From the NCBI GenBank assembly GCA_010093485.1, contig MU001500.1:1064198-1128197 (forward strand): 64,000 nucleotides of DNA, written 5' to 3'. Source of the stretch: Karstenula rhodostoma CBS 690.94. Lineage: Eukaryota > Ascomycota > Dothideomycetes > Pleosporales > Didymosphaeriaceae. Under the pieces are notes generated by a model. It ran no database searches, was not told the DNA's origin, and saw only the letters and a program-made list of their open reading frames with translations. Positions 1 through 10,306 of the stretch are shown here, piece after piece (within the stretch, counting starts at the first letter, position 1; each line of letters opens with the position of its first letter). A program made the position numbers and the translations under genes.

Positions 1-1132
1 TTAAGGTCCCCATTCCACCAGATTCCACCAAAAGAGCTGGTTTCTTCACAAGGATCTCGGCCAAGGTAAGGATCGCGATATTTCTCAGTCGATCGTCGGT
101 ATGCTCGGCTACAGCAACTATTACGCGGACGACGGAACGAGAGATTTCCTCAACGCCACCTTTGACGTCCAAAAAGGCGCGGACGAATTTGAGCGATTGC
201 TCTCTTTCCACGCTTGCTTTGCTTTCTTTGACCAGAGACAAGATGACGAGATAGTCGGTGTGAAGGGCTCGGATGATCTGCAGCGATTTGCGATCCGTGA
301 AGGTATAGCGCATGATGCGATAAGCAGCAGCGACCACCTCGCGGCTGTCACTGAGCAGCATCGTCTGCATCCTCAGGCCAAATATCGACCATGCCAGTTC
401 GTACTTTAGTGTAGGATGCCGTTTGAACAAATCTACAAGGGAATTTGCCCTTTCCACGTAATACTCGGGCTGCATCCCAGCAACCTCCAAAGCCCGGAGT
501 ATCTCTGCGAGCACGAACGTGGGCGACTCGGTCTCGTCTTCATCGGCTTCCAGCTTCGCGATGTGACGCGACGGCGACCGGGACAAGTTGCGACGGAACA
601 GGTAGGAGAGCCTGCTCTGGGCCTCGGCGGGCGGTGACTTGATCTCCTTTGCTCGTTGTATCTCGGCCGCCAGTCCGGACTTGAGCTGGGCCAGCTTCCT
701 GTTGGAAATGTTGAGCTGTTCCTCGACCTGCAACCTCTGGTCTCTGGTATTTTTCGCATTTTTCGCGTTCAATGCCTCGAGCAGGTTCTCGGAGCCGATC
801 TTGATCTTTGTTTCCTTCTCGATCTGGTCCTGGAGGTCGGCCTGGCGCTGTTCGGTGGTGGTATCATTGTTGTCGCCGACGATGATGGCGTGGGTGTCGA
901 AGTCGGGCTTCAGTCGGCCGTCGTGGGATGTCGCGGGCCGCAGCTGCGAGCTGAAGCTCCCGGGGGCTTCTCTCGCGGTCGCATAGGAAGCCTGGGCACG
1001 CGAGCCGGCCATGATGCTGCTGGCGGGGGCGGGCAGCGAACGACCATCTCTACTGCGGACGGGCGCGAGCAGAGGCAGAGGGCGCTGGTCGCCTTCGGCC
1101 GGAGCGTTGGCGGAGCGCGCGGGTGGCGTCAT
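1..1132 (-). CDS. ste16: TORC2 subunit Rictor/Ste16/Avo3 (5' end, runs off window)
   Basis: This is the N-terminal 377 residues of a Rictor-family protein, the defining scaffold subunit of TOR complex 2, which controls AGC kinases and actin or membrane homeostasis from the plasma membrane. One uninterrupted frame runs from ATG 1132 to the window edge. Residues ~90-170 form a charged heptad-rich HR1/rho-effector-like coiled coil (blocks such as QRQADLQDQIEKE and GSENLLEALNAKN). From ~240 on comes the Rictor N-terminal armadillo-like domain, with recognisable blocks SIFGLRMQTMLLSDSREVV, RALHTDYLVILSLVKES and EQSLKFVRAFLDVKGGVEE. The start is the first ATG of the frame; a second Met lies about 43 codons in. 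The gene is divergent from the uricase gene. The rest of the protein lies to the left of the window. Confidence 0.88.
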   Translation of the reverse strand, partial: MTPPARSANAPAEGDQRPLPLLAPVRSRDGRSLPAPASSIMAGSRAQASYATAREAPGSFSSQLRPATSHDGRLKPDFDTHAIIVGDNNDTTTEQRQADLQDQIEKETKIKIGSENLLEALNAKNAKNTRDQRLQVEEQLNISNRKLAQLKSGLAAEIQRAKEIKSPPAEAQSRLSYLFRRNLSRSPSRHIAKLEADEDETESPTFVLAEILRALEVAGMQPEYYVERANSLVDLFKRHPTLKYELAWSIFGLRMQTMLLSDSREVVAAAYRIMRYTFTDRKSLQIIRALHTDYLVILSLVKESKASVEREQSLKFVRAFLDVKGGVEEISRSVVRVIVAVAEHTDDRLRNIAILTLAEILVKKPALLVESGGMGTL

Positions 1133-1547
1133 GAGCGGGCCTTAACCATACGCCTCCCAACCGCATCGCATGTCGCTGTACAAACGGGCGCCTTTTCTTT
1201 CCTCATGGGCCGTTGCGCGCAGACATGGAATCGAGGGGACGGTGCAGGCGGGTCGAGCGGGGTCGCGTCGCCGGTAGAACGAGGCGCGGTCGCGCGGAGG
1301 GTGGAGGGTGGAGCGCGGGGCGTCCAAGTCAGAGCGCCAAGTCAGAGCGGATAGAGACAGGCCGGCCGTGGGGATGCAATGATTGTGGTGGTGAATCGCG
1401 GCCTGCACAGGATTCCCAGGCGTTCAGGGACGTTGGCATCTGGAACGCCGGTGCCCACGTTAACGCCCGTGCTGGTCTCCGCCGCCAGAATGCCAAATGC
1501 CACGGCCATGCAGGCCAGACCACGCTGCGGAGAATGCTGCAGCGTCT

Positions 1548-1571
1548 CAGCAGCAGCAGCAGCAGCAGCAG
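1548..1571 (+). repeat. (CAG)8 microsatellite
   Basis: Eight uninterrupted CAG units lie in the divergent promoter region. They would read as poly-Gln, poly-Ser or poly-Ala by frame, but no supported gene covers them. Confidence 0.9.
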
Positions 1572-1761
1572 CTTGCTACGCGACCGCTTCTACTTGTACA
1601 GCTCGCTTGTGTGCCAGACACGCCCAATTGCTGCCTGTCCATCCATCGCGCGTCTCCATCGCTGAGCCCCGCCGACGAGCTCGCCAGATCCAGGTCACGT
1701 GCACGCACACACCCGCCGGCCAATGGGAGGCCTTCTCCTCGGAGCTGGCCCTGTGCTCTCG

Positions 1762-1775
1762 TCGGACCTCGCCGG
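1762..1775 (+). promoter_or_regulatory. UaY-like site upstream of uricase
   Basis: The sequence TCGG-N6-CCGG differs by one base from the TCGG-N6-CCGA site bound by the Aspergillus purine-utilisation activator UaY. It lies ~305 bp before the uricase ATG. The assignment is by motif only. Confidence 0.35.
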
Positions 1776-1917
1776 CCTCCCCCAAGCCTCTGGGAGCAAC
1801 GCCCGCTGTTTCTGCCTTTCCAAACGTCTCACGCCATCCCATTGTGCATTGCATCGTCTGCCGCCCTGCCGCACGCTGCCGTGTCCGCTTCGGCGAATTC
1901 CGCTCGGCCAGTGGTGG

Positions 1918-1924
1918 AGATAAG
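1918..1924 (+). promoter_or_regulatory. GATA-factor site upstream of uricase
   Basis: AGATAAG matches the HGATAR consensus of AreA-type nitrogen regulators and lies ~157 bp before the uricase ATG. Uricase genes in filamentous fungi are known to respond to nitrogen repression; use of this site is inferred. Confidence 0.45.
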
Positions 1925-2080
1925 GCTTTTGCTTTTGAAGTATATCTACTGCATAGCTCCCGCGTAACACATCTCCCCCTCACCACTGACCAAGCTTCTC
2001 CTCTTCACCTTCTCACCTTCTGTGTCTTCCCTTTGCTCTTCACATTGTGTTGCCATCCGTAACCCTCGAAATCATCCAGC

Positions 2081-3082
2081 ATGCCTCAGCTCAGCTACGC
2101 CAAGTACGGCAAGGACAACGTCCGCCTGTACAAGGTAGATAAGAACGAAAAGACGGGCGTCCACACCGTCATCGAGCAGACCGTCTGCACTCTTCTCGAG
2201 GGTGACATTGAGACTGCGTAAGTGACTTCCTCACTTTGTGACTGCACGCGCCTAACCTCTCCAGCTACACCGAAGCCGACAATGGCCCCGTCGTTGCTAC
2301 CGACACCCAGAAGCAAACCATCTACATCATGGCAAAGCAGCACGCCATCGACCCGCCTGAGCAATTCGCCGCGACCCTTGGCAACCACTTCGTGAAGACG
2401 TACCCGCACATTCACGCCGCGCATGTCAAGATCATCCAGCACCGCTGGACGCGCATGACCATTGACGGCAAGCCGCACCCGCACTCGTTCTTCCGCGACG
2501 GCGAGGAGATTCGCGTCGTCGAGTCTGTCACCCGCGAGAACCAGGGTGTTGACATCAAGTCCAAGATTGAGAAGCTGCTCGTGCTGAAGAGCACCGGGTC
2601 TGCCTTCTACGGCTTCCACCGCGACGAGTTCACGAGGCTGCCGGAGACCTGGGACCGCATTCTGAGCACCGAGGTCGAGGCGGGCTGGAAGTGGAAGACG
2701 TTCAAGGATGTCGCCGAGGTGAAGAAGGTGGACTTCAACGGCGCGTGGCAGCGGGCAAGGGACATCACGCTGAAGATCTTCGCCGAGGACAACAGCGCGA
2801 GCGTGCAGGCTACCATGTACAAGATGGGCGAGCAGATTCTCGCCGATGTGCCGCTCGTCGAGGAAGTCGACTACGCGCTGCCGAACAAGCACTACTTCGA
2901 AATTGGTACGTTTTAACCCTGTCTGTACGCAACTATCTATCTAGCTAACAACCCCGACAGACCTCAGCTGGTACAAGGGCCTCAAGAACACGGGCAAGGA
3001 CGCCACCGTCTTCGCGCCCCAATCCGACCCTAACGGCCTCATCTACTGCACCGTTGCCCGCACGCCCAAGTCCAAGCTATAG
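2081..3082 (+). CDS. uaZ: Urate oxidase (uricase), peroxisomal
   Basis: It oxidises urate to 5-hydroxyisourate with O2, releasing H2O2, in purine degradation. Three exons, 2081-2217, 2265-2905 and 2961-3082, give 299 residues, the normal uricase length. Introns are 47 and 55 nt with GTAAGT/GTACGT donors. The family signature is present throughout: AKYGKDNVRLYKV at the N-terminus with the catalytic Lys (residue 11), VVATDTQKQTIY with the catalytic Thr (~58), HIHAAHVKI, HRWTRM, AEDNSASVQATMYKM and LPNKHYFEIDLSW with the catalytic His. The C-terminus is SKL, a type 1 peroxisomal targeting signal. The start is the first ATG and fits the family N-terminus. Upstream GATA and UaY-like sites fit nitrogen and purine control. 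No defect is seen. Confidence 0.97.
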
Positions 3083-3731
3083 AGTTGCCCACGCTCTAGT
3101 CACGACTTTACGATTTTGTAACATACGTCAAGCATCTTTCGGTCGTCTCCTTCGTTTCTCGTACATTGTTTGAACCTTACGGCTTGAGGGAGGACTTATC
3201 GCGCGAGGGGAGGGGTCGGCAGCGCACTGAGAGTAGTAAACGCTATATACCCAGGGGTAGATCTAGCTGATCTAGAATGACATGAGAGAGTAGTTTACCA
3301 CATAATTGACGGGCCTGAACGATTGTGACCGTGACCCTTGCGACCTTGTGTCCGGTGAATATCACATCGCGAAGTGCATGGTGCGATCTGCCGTTGAAAA
3401 AACAGAATAGCAACGGCACTGCATCAGCATCGAATAGCTGCAGAGCACGCAGCAAAACTCTTCTATTTGAAACCGGCCATGAACCGCGCAGTTTCACACT
3501 GCTTCATATTCCTGGTCATACAAATACTGTACAGGCAGTCACCCGAGGCCTCCCTCCCAGCTCGCATTATGTAGATTCCCTCAGCCATGTTATACACAAT
3601 CCCAAACGCCGTATCCGATGCACACGCCTCCGGTCTCCCACCCCATCGTTCGTTCCCTTCGACTGACTACAACCACCCCGTCGCAATTCGGTCCGCGCGT
3701 CGTCTTCTTCCTTTGCCATTGTGTTTTTCCT
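3083..3731. other. Convergent 3' intergenic region
   Basis: This is the 3' flank of uricase facing the 3' end of the Tom6-like gene. Short frames here show no protein character. Nothing else is seen. Confidence 0.6.
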
Positions 3732-3970
3732 CTACGCGGGTAGCAGCATCTCCGCCCAGCTGCTGTGCAAGAACGTCACGCCGATCTGCATCTCCGTTAG
3801 CCCAGCCCATCGCATCCCTCTTCCGTTCTCCCTCTGTCTCTGGGACATCTTACAGCAAACATGCCAATGGCAGTGACAACGCTCCTGTTGTCCTTGCTCA
3901 GGAGCGTCTGGTACGCGCCGACGGCGAAGTTGGGCTCGCCCTTGCGACCGTTGACAGCTTTGGGGGCCAT
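3732..3970 (-). CDS. tom6: Tom6-like small subunit of the mitochondrial TOM complex
   Basis: This tiny tail-anchored protein probably stabilises the outer-membrane protein translocase. Exons are 3970-3854 and 3785-3732, with a 68-nt GTAAGA...GCAG intron, giving 56 residues. The N-terminus is basic (APKAVNGRKG). A region NFAVGAYQTLLSKDNRSVV follows, then a hydrophobic helix and the C-terminal block FLHSSWAEMLLPA, which is the ending I associate with fungal Tom6 proteins. The intron falls inside the membrane segment, so an unspliced reading would lose the diagnostic tail. The frame is open upstream to an ATG at 4117, which would add 49 Ser/Thr/Pro-rich residues. I prefer 3970 because family members are about 60 residues. 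It converges on the uricase gene. Confidence 0.68.
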
Positions 3971-5094
3971 GGCTGCGGCTCTGCGCGTGTCAGCGGTTGG
4001 AGGTTTGAAAAGCGGAGGGGACGCTACGGACTTGGTAGTTTTGGATCTGGGGTGGGTAGGTTGGGTGGCGGGAGCGTTGGATCTGGTGGTCGTGCGTGAT
4101 GGGGATGGTGATGGCATCGAGAAAGTTTCGGAGCTTGGACGGATCGAGGGTTAGTAAGAGATTATGTAAGATGGTCGGCGATTTTGGGTCCCAAGCATGC
4201 TATGGATTTCCTTTCATCGAAAGGATGGGCGATAGGATGATGCTGATGTTGTCGGGAATTAACTCATACAGGAATTTTGTTTTGCTGTTCGAATGTTCGG
4301 CTTGGCTGATCCTTTGGGCAGCACAGCTCCCAATTCACCCCGTTTTCGCCAAGCGAGAAACAGATTCATTGCGAATAAGAAGCTGTCGAGCACGAACAGG
4401 GGAAAAGTGATATGCTTCCAGCTATATTTCCAGCAGAAGCAAAGGTCTACCAGCTCAAAACAACTCTGCTCGTTCGAAATCGATCGTAGGCTTTTCACTG
4501 TTGTTCAGGTCACAGTATCATGAGTCATGGAGGCACGATTTATTTGCAAACAGTTGTGTGTACTATCTGGACCATGTGTCGAAGTGGTTTTGGCCAAAAC
4601 GGAGAGTGAATAATATCTCACAGCAAATTAATCGAGTGCCACTTACAAAAACAGTTATGTTTCTCTACTCATTTGTTCGGTCCATCTAAATACCTACGTT
4701 ACTTCTTTCATCTTACAATAACGTCCATCCATACCCGTCGTCATGTCGAACAGTCCGTTGCCGTCCGTTAACCCTCGTTCCCCAGATGACAGTGAGCAAG
4801 CAAATGAGATCACCATCATCGCCGACTAAGGGGCATCAGCAATCTGCCATACATGTCTTTGCCACCAGCAATCAATTCCAATGCGTATGCTAGGATATTG
4901 ATTATATGCGTGAAAGTAGTGAGGGAAAGCAGTGCGCTGGCAAGCCGACCACCGGCAATACGAAAGAGTCCAAGCGGTAAGGATAGATGTCACCAAAAAC
5001 ACATACTTTTGGAGAAAGTCCACTAGACGTACATAATTTGCTAGAGGCCTTTTGTATATTCGACGCCGGGTACTCACTGCTGACGGTCCACAGT
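3971..5094. other. Gene-poor region upstream of the Tom6-like gene
   Basis: No complete gene is supported. An ATG at 4743 opens a 28-codon frame (MSNSPLPSVNPRSPDDSEQA then a stop at 4827), which could be the original N-terminus of the decayed BTB gene just downstream. The rest looks non-coding and is more AT-rich than the flanks. Confidence 0.4.
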
Positions 5095-5713
5095 CTCCGC
5101 AGTTACGACGTTACCGTCATCGCCGGCTCTGAGACGCAACAAAAGCACTCAGGGACTGTGCACTCTGGCAACTCTTTCGCTACTCCGAGTACGTTCGCAG
5201 CCAGTGCAAAAGTCTTGAGGAATACATCAACGCAGACGCTTTCCAGATGCTTGTCCACTTCGAGAAGAAAAGTCTACTACAACGACATAGACGACCTCGG
5301 CAACCACAATTGAATACGCCGCAGCGCTGAACTCTGGGTTCTCGCCGACTATCTAGTCGGACCTGTGCGCGGTCTGTTGCAGATATTCGCTATCAACGAC
5401 CTGTTCGAAGCTTTCGGTCTGGGAGCAAGCATGTGCCCTAGGCCCGACAATGATTAGCTTTGCTTGCTCCGAAATAGGCCAGGACTCGCCTATGTACAGG
5501 ATAACCCCTGCTTTTTGTTTCCAGAACTGGCATGAGGAGAGCCGTGTGTTATACAGCAGCGGCGACAGGGGAACCAAGATGGAGTGGGAAGAGGGTTGGG
5601 ATCGATTTCCGGCGATTCGCAACGAATTGTTGGTCGAACTCAACCAGGCTGATTCAGTGCAGCGGTTCTACGGATCCGATCTTCTTGGGTACTTGTATAA
5701 TAGTGAGGAATGA
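5095..5713 (+). pseudogene. Decayed BTB/POZ-domain gene
   Basis: Pieces of a BTB/POZ protein occur in the right order but in different frames. At ~5098 comes SYDVTVIAGSE, the usual start of a BTB fold. In another frame at ~5160-5270 come FRYSEYVRSQCKSLEE and NADAFQMLVHFEKKSLL. At ~5310-5385 comes ELWVLADYLVGP, the post-BTB helix of fungal family members. From 5450 the frame 5450-5713 contains WDRFPAIRNELLVEL, like the C-terminal part of such proteins. At least two frameshifts and in-frame stops separate these blocks, and no set of introns I could draw restores one frame. Fungal BTB proteins of this type are usually of unknown role. The decay looks like indels rather than heavy C-to-T change, so RIP is not evident. 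Confidence 0.5.
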
Positions 5714-6500
5714 TACGGAGGACGCTAGTCGTCTGCCTATATAGTATTGTGTACGACCCGGTAGAGGCTAGGGTACACCTTATGTAATACACACCATGTC
5801 CTAAAATGCGCACACCAACAATCGAAAGAGCACAAGGAAATTTGCGAGCGTCAGTGCAACGATAGGTGTGATTAGGCTGAACTGTTATGGCTCGGTGAGC
5901 TCTGTATCCCGTCTCCCTACCTTAGGTACTCGGACCCTTTTTGCCTGGACAAAACTATACTCCCTTGGGAGTCTTAGAACAGAGTCCAGACTGAATAACA
6001 GCCTCGCCTTTCTCCTCCACGAATGCCATCAGTAGGAGCTTTGCCTGTGGCCGACGAACACAATCGACCTACGAGTGTCAAACTGCCAAGCAGCAGCGCA
6101 GCTCCCACACCGTTTCGAGCCTTTTCCCAGCGCACATCCGTCCCCGACCCGAAGCGGCATTTGCTCATCGTTATTCGACGTTCTCTTCGTAAGCAGCAAT
6201 CTGTGTGGGCATGCGTCATTCCTTGGCTTCCCCAGGTGCCCAATTATGTCGACTCTTCCGTCCCAAATCCGCCTAGTCGCGCTCTTCCCATCCTTACCGC
6301 CCCTCCTTCTCTTCTATTTAAACTGTTCCACCTCCACCCCACAACCTTTTTTTCGTTGCATCTTCTCCCAAACATCTCCAAACACTTATCCACACCCGTC
6401 GCCAACTTTTCGCACAGATCCGAGATACCTGCTTCCTGACCCCTTTTCTGCTTACTTCAGCAACCTCCTTCCCCCCTTTGCTATCACCGCCTCACTCACC
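5714..6500. other. Promoter region of the reductase gene
   Basis: There is no gene. A TATA-like TATTTAAA lies at 6315-6322, followed by a C/T-rich leader up to ATG 6501, typical of fungal core promoters and 5' UTRs. Confidence 0.55.
6315..6322 (+). promoter_or_regulatory. TATA-like element of the reductase gene
   Basis: TATTTAAA lies 179 bp before ATG 6501, followed by a pyrimidine-rich stretch. The role is inferred from position and base composition. Confidence 0.4.
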
Positions 6501-7726
6501 ATGTCGGACGTCACCATCCAGCCCGGCACCACCATATTAGTGACGGGCGTGAACGGTCTCATCGGGAGCTACATCGTCGGCTCGCTCCTCAAGAAAGGCT
6601 ACCACGTCCGGGGCGCCGTGCGCGACGTGGAGAAGAGCAGCTGGCTCCTCGACCACTTCAACGGCACGCAAGATGCAAAGCTCGACCTCGTTTCCGTACC
6701 AGACATGACAATCGAAGGCTGCTACGACGACGTCGTCAAGGGTACCCTCCCTCCCTCTTGCACCAGCTTTCACGCAGGAACGACACTGACCCCCCACGCC
6801 CACCAGGCACTTCCGGCATCATCCACGTCGCCTCGCCGCTCAGCGGGGCCGACCCCGAATCCACCATCCCCATCGGCATAAGCGCCGCGCTCAACGCCCT
6901 CTCCGCCGCCGCGAAAACGCCCTCCATCACCCGCGTCGTCTACACCTCCTCCTCCATCGCCGCAACCTTCCCCACCTACTCCGCCCCCAAGCCCCTCGAC
7001 CAGTCCTCCTGGAACGAGGAAGGCATCGCCAAAGGCTGGCAGCACCCCGCCGACGAACCAGCATCCCGAAAAGGCCTGTACATCTACGCCGCGCTGAAAG
7101 CCTCGAGCGAGAAGACGTGCTGGAAGTTCATGCACGAGGAGAAGCCCGGCTTCGTGCTCAACACCGTCCTCCCCAACTGCAATTTCGGCCGCGTGCTCGT
7201 GCCGCAGAAGCAGGGCGCCCCGAGCACCATCGAATGGGCAAAGTACGCGTGGGAGGGGGCAAATCTCGAGGCGGTTACTAAAATCATCACGCCGCGTATG
7301 TCTCCCACCGCCTAACCCTAACCTTCTTTTATTTTCCTTTTCTCTCCCACGTCCCTTGGGATGGATGGATGCATGCATGCATGGGTACATAGGCTAACGC
7401 GCTCCATGCCAGAGTTTTACATCTCCACCCAAGACAGCGCACTCCTGCACGTCGCGGCTCTCCTTAACCCCGCCATCGCGTCCGAGCGCATCTTCGGCTT
7501 CGCAGAGAGGTGGGACTTCAACAAGCTGCTCGCCGTGTACCGCGCGCGGTATCCCGAGCGGCAGTTCCCCGCCGACATCGAAGGGCTGGTGGACGACAAA
7601 TGCGTCCCGCCGTCCGAACGCGCCGAGGAGATCCTGAAGTGGATTAAAGACGATGGAAAAGGATGGGATACGCTTGAAGACATGGCGGGGGAGATGGCGG
7701 AGCAGTTCGCGAGCGGGGAGCTTTGA
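6501..7726 (+). CDS. NAD(P)-dependent reductase, extended SDR (epimerase/cinnamoyl-CoA-reductase-like)
   Basis: This is probably an NADPH-dependent carbonyl or aldehyde reductase of the Gre2/dihydroflavonol-reductase type; the substrate cannot be told. Exons 6501-6741, 6807-7295 and 7413-7726 give 347 residues, normal for the family. The Rossmann motif is ILVTGVNGLIGSYIV at residues ~13-27. Catalytic residues are a Ser in VVYTSSS and a Tyr/Lys pair in YAALK (YxxxK). HVASPL and NTVLPNC are also family blocks. The first intron sits in the usual place after the beta-alpha-beta unit; the second, of 117 nt, contains a GGATGGATGCATGCATGC run. Exon 2 is very C-rich at third positions. It stands alone, with no biosynthetic neighbours. 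Confidence 0.88.
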
Positions 7727-8113
7727 GTTAGGTCCGTAGAATGGAAGGGAAGAGTGGAGACGACAAAGTACTTGTTAGCGGATCTGATACGCCATATATG
7801 CAGCGAAACGGTGCTTGCAATCGTTATTTGTGGCTATTCTGAACTATGCGTCCACACAAGAGCGCTGGTTAAAATTCCATATCGTGCAAATAAGCAAGGC
7901 ACAAAGCCAAGTCCCAACTCCGCTCTGTATGCCGGGGTATATGATGCAAATAAACGCCTGGGGATGCCAGAAATAGATCACCCGCTTGCACCAATATACG
8001 GTACTGGTCCCAAATCTCGGGTCGAGAAAATCTTGGAGATGAATCATTATCGCGTCTCCCCGTGAGACTCCTCGGGGTAGAGAAAACCCAAAAGCAACGC
8101 CCTCTCCACACTC
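7727..8113. other. Convergent intergenic region
   Basis: These are the 3' flanks of the reductase and brf1. Nothing else is seen. Confidence 0.6.
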
Positions 8114-10306
8114 TCAGAATTCATAATCGTCTTCCGGGTCGAAACCTTCCGCATCGTCTTCCATGTACTCTTGGTTGGGATCCTCCTCATCCGAAAACTG
8201 CTGCTGATCCTCTTCCTCTTCTGCCTCGTCATCACCCTCACCAACCGGCACGACTTGATAGGTCGGCTGTGTCGGTTGTTCAGTTGCAGGAGTCGCAGCT
8301 TGCTCCGCAGGCGTTGCAGTACCCGAGGAAGCGTCGCTCGCAGTAGGCATAAGGTCTTTGAATACGTCGTAGTTGATGTGGCTACTGAAGTGCTTGGCGC
8401 GCTTCTGGAGCATCTTTTTCGCAGCCTCGTCCGCGCTAGCAGCGGGCTGACCATCAAGTATGCTGCCGTCGCCCATTTGCTGCTTCCGCCGCTTCTGCTT
8501 TGGCTTCTTGGGGTTGCCTCTTGCCTCTTCGAGGGCTTTGAGGAGTATCTTCTCTTGCTGTTGGCGCAACCAGTCCTCGTTCTCGATCAACCAGATCCTC
8601 TCCTTCGCCTGTGATTCCTCGTAGGAAAGTTCGCAGAAGTCCACGTCCGGGTCGCCCTGGAATTCATCTTCGCCGATCTCTTCCTCGCTGTTCACGTTGC
8701 GATCGGGCTTGTACAATTCGACGAGTTTGCGTGCCTTGTCAAGACTATCGATGAAGGTAACGTGGTTTTCGTTCTCTTTGAACTCCATGAAAATGTCTTC
8801 CCACTTGGACATGGCTTCTAACATTTCTTCTTCGAGCTCCTGCTCCACTTCGAGATCTTCTTCGGGGATGATCACTGGCGCGCGCGTCTTGCGCGGGCGT
8901 CCGCGCTTTTTAGGTACGACAATGGCCTCTTCGTCTGCGGCAGTAGCATCTTCAGCATTCGCTAGGGCGTCCAGGCCCGCATCAATATCGTCTCCTGCCA
9001 TAGCAGTCAAAGCGTCAACGTCTACGACAATGTCTTCGGCACCTTCACCGTTTGCCTGATCAGAGTCTTGGGTTTGAGCTGGGGTGGGCAACGCCTCTCC
9101 GCTGTTGGATTTTCGCTTTTTCAACATCTCCGCTTGGCGCTTGGTAGGTTTGCTCGGTACCGGCGGCGTTGCGCCCTCTGGAACATCCTCTTCTGCATTG
9201 TCTAACTCGTCAAAATTTACTGACTCTCCGTTTTCAAGTTCGGATGCCTTTCGCTTTCGTGCCTCTTCCCTCTCTTCCCTCTCTTGACGGAGGTAGACTG
9301 CGGGCGGAGCAATCTTGGTTTTCAACAGCGGTGCATATTCTCGGAACTGCTTCACGCTAAGTTGTGCACTTTGGGTTCGTCTGTACTCATAAAGGCGTTG
9401 GTTAATGGTGGTGTCGGCGACTTTGACGACATAAACGACTTCTCGAACGGTGCGGCGGAAGTTGTTCATGCGCGCAGCAATGATGATGCATGCGCCACAC
9501 AAGCCTGCAGGGTTGCGTCCTTGTACCATCCAGTCTCTGGACATACGCTTCAAGATTAGGCAAGCGTCGGCGGCCACTCTGTGCGAGTCTTGGTCGAACT
9601 CGAGCCTCTGGCAAAACTTCAGCATGAGCGGCTCTATCTCAAGGACGTTGTTTCCGTTGATGCCTGAAGAGTCATCGGCCATCAGGACCTGGCAGAATGT
9701 CCTGTACACGGTTCCGAGATTCCAGACGTTGACCTGGATGCTCTCGGCCAGATCCATGAGCAGCACGGTGCTTCCTTTGTGTCTCCGAGAGGCGAGGTAG
9801 ATTGCGGCCGCGGCCACTTTGAAGATTCCGCGACCCTGGACGAAGCTGTGATTGAGTGCGAGCTGGTACCATTTTTTGGCGTTGATGGCGATGACTCCGT
9901 CCGATGGAACGTTTATTTTGGAGCAAATGCTGTTGATGGCGCTTTTGCCTCTGTCGGCGGTTGTTTGCCCACTGTCTCCGCCGTTGATTCCCGAAGCCTG
10001 TCCACCCATACTGTTGGCGTGGCGTTGGTCGTTTCCAACGGTGCCGCCGTGAACCATTGCCCGACCGCCGGAAGTCTCGCCGAACGTGATCTCGGAAACG
10101 ATGTTGCTTTCGTCGTGGACTGTAGCACAGTTGAAGCAAACGGTCCTCCCATCATCCTCGCCGATCTCGGGGCTTTCGCAGCAGGTGTGCTTGGGACGCT
10201 GCGCGGGCTGCACAGGTGGCGGCGTGGGACTCGGTTTGGATTGCTGCTGGAAGTTGGAGAGGCGCACGCGGGGCTGCCGCCGTGCTGGCACTACGGGACC
10301 TGGCAT
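8114..10306 (-). CDS. brf1: Transcription factor TFIIIB subunit Brf1
   Basis: Brf1 bridges TFIIIC and RNA polymerase III and binds TBP to start tRNA and 5S transcription in the nucleus. It is a single exon of 730 residues. After a Pro/Gln-rich start comes a zinc ribbon at ~39-62; its second pair is CFNC, while the first pair reads HTCC, so the ligands may be His40/Cys43/Cys57/Cys60. Two TFIIB-type cyclin repeats follow, ~115-215 (FKVAAAAIYLASRRH) and ~225-320 (GRNPAGLCGACIIIAARM). The C-terminal Brf1 TBP-binding segment lies around 540-610 (DVDFCELSYEESQAKERIW...NEDWL), followed by Lys-rich and acidic tails. The start is the first ATG. Another Pol III gene, rpc31, lies 17 kb away, which I take as coincidence. 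Confidence 0.95.
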   Translation of the reverse strand: MPGPVVPARRQPRVRLSNFQQQSKPSPTPPPVQPAQRPKHTCCESPEIGEDDGRTVCFNCATVHDESNIVSEITFGETSGGRAMVHGGTVGNDQRHANSMGGQASGINGGDSGQTTADRGKSAINSICSKINVPSDGVIAINAKKWYQLALNHSFVQGRGIFKVAAAAIYLASRRHKGSTVLLMDLAESIQVNVWNLGTVYRTFCQVLMADDSSGINGNNVLEIEPLMLKFCQRLEFDQDSHRVAADACLILKRMSRDWMVQGRNPAGLCGACIIIAARMNNFRRTVREVVYVVKVADTTINQRLYEYRRTQSAQLSVKQFREYAPLLKTKIAPPAVYLRQEREEREEARKRKASELENGESVNFDELDNAEEDVPEGATPPVPSKPTKRQAEMLKKRKSNSGEALPTPAQTQDSDQANGEGAEDIVVDVDALTAMAGDDIDAGLDALANAEDATAADEEAIVVPKKRGRPRKTRAPVIIPEEDLEVEQELEEEMLEAMSKWEDIFMEFKENENHVTFIDSLDKARKLVELYKPDRNVNSEEEIGEDEFQGDPDVDFCELSYEESQAKERIWLIENEDWLRQQQEKILLKALEEARGNPKKPKQKRRKQQMGDGSILDGQPAASADEAAKKMLQKRAKHFSSHINYDVFKDLMPTASDASSGTATPAEQAATPATEQPTQPTYQVVPVGEGDDEAEEEEDQQQFSDEEDPNQEYMEDDAEGFDPEDDYEF

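Larger units (their letters stand above)
1133..2080. other. Divergent intergenic region, Rictor/uricase
   Basis: No convincing gene is seen. Long overlapping frames on both strands come from GC-rich sequence and have no family character. The region holds a (CAG)8 run, a GATA-type site and a UaY-like site near the uricase start, and pyrimidine-rich DNA just before ATG 2081. Confidence 0.6.

Noticed and set aside
1379..2062. A 227-codon plus-strand frame ending just before uricase
   Set aside because: It covers the promoter and the CAG repeat. The product is Ser/Ala/Arg-rich without family character, and it would leave uricase without a promoter.
6075..6881. A 268-codon plus-strand frame overlapping the reductase start
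   Set aside because: It includes the TATA-like element and reads exon 1 of the reductase without splicing; the reductase is restored only by using the intron at 6742-6806.
9672..10139. Arg/Gln-rich minus-strand frame inside brf1
   Set aside because: Out-of-frame shadow of the Brf1 cyclin-repeat region.
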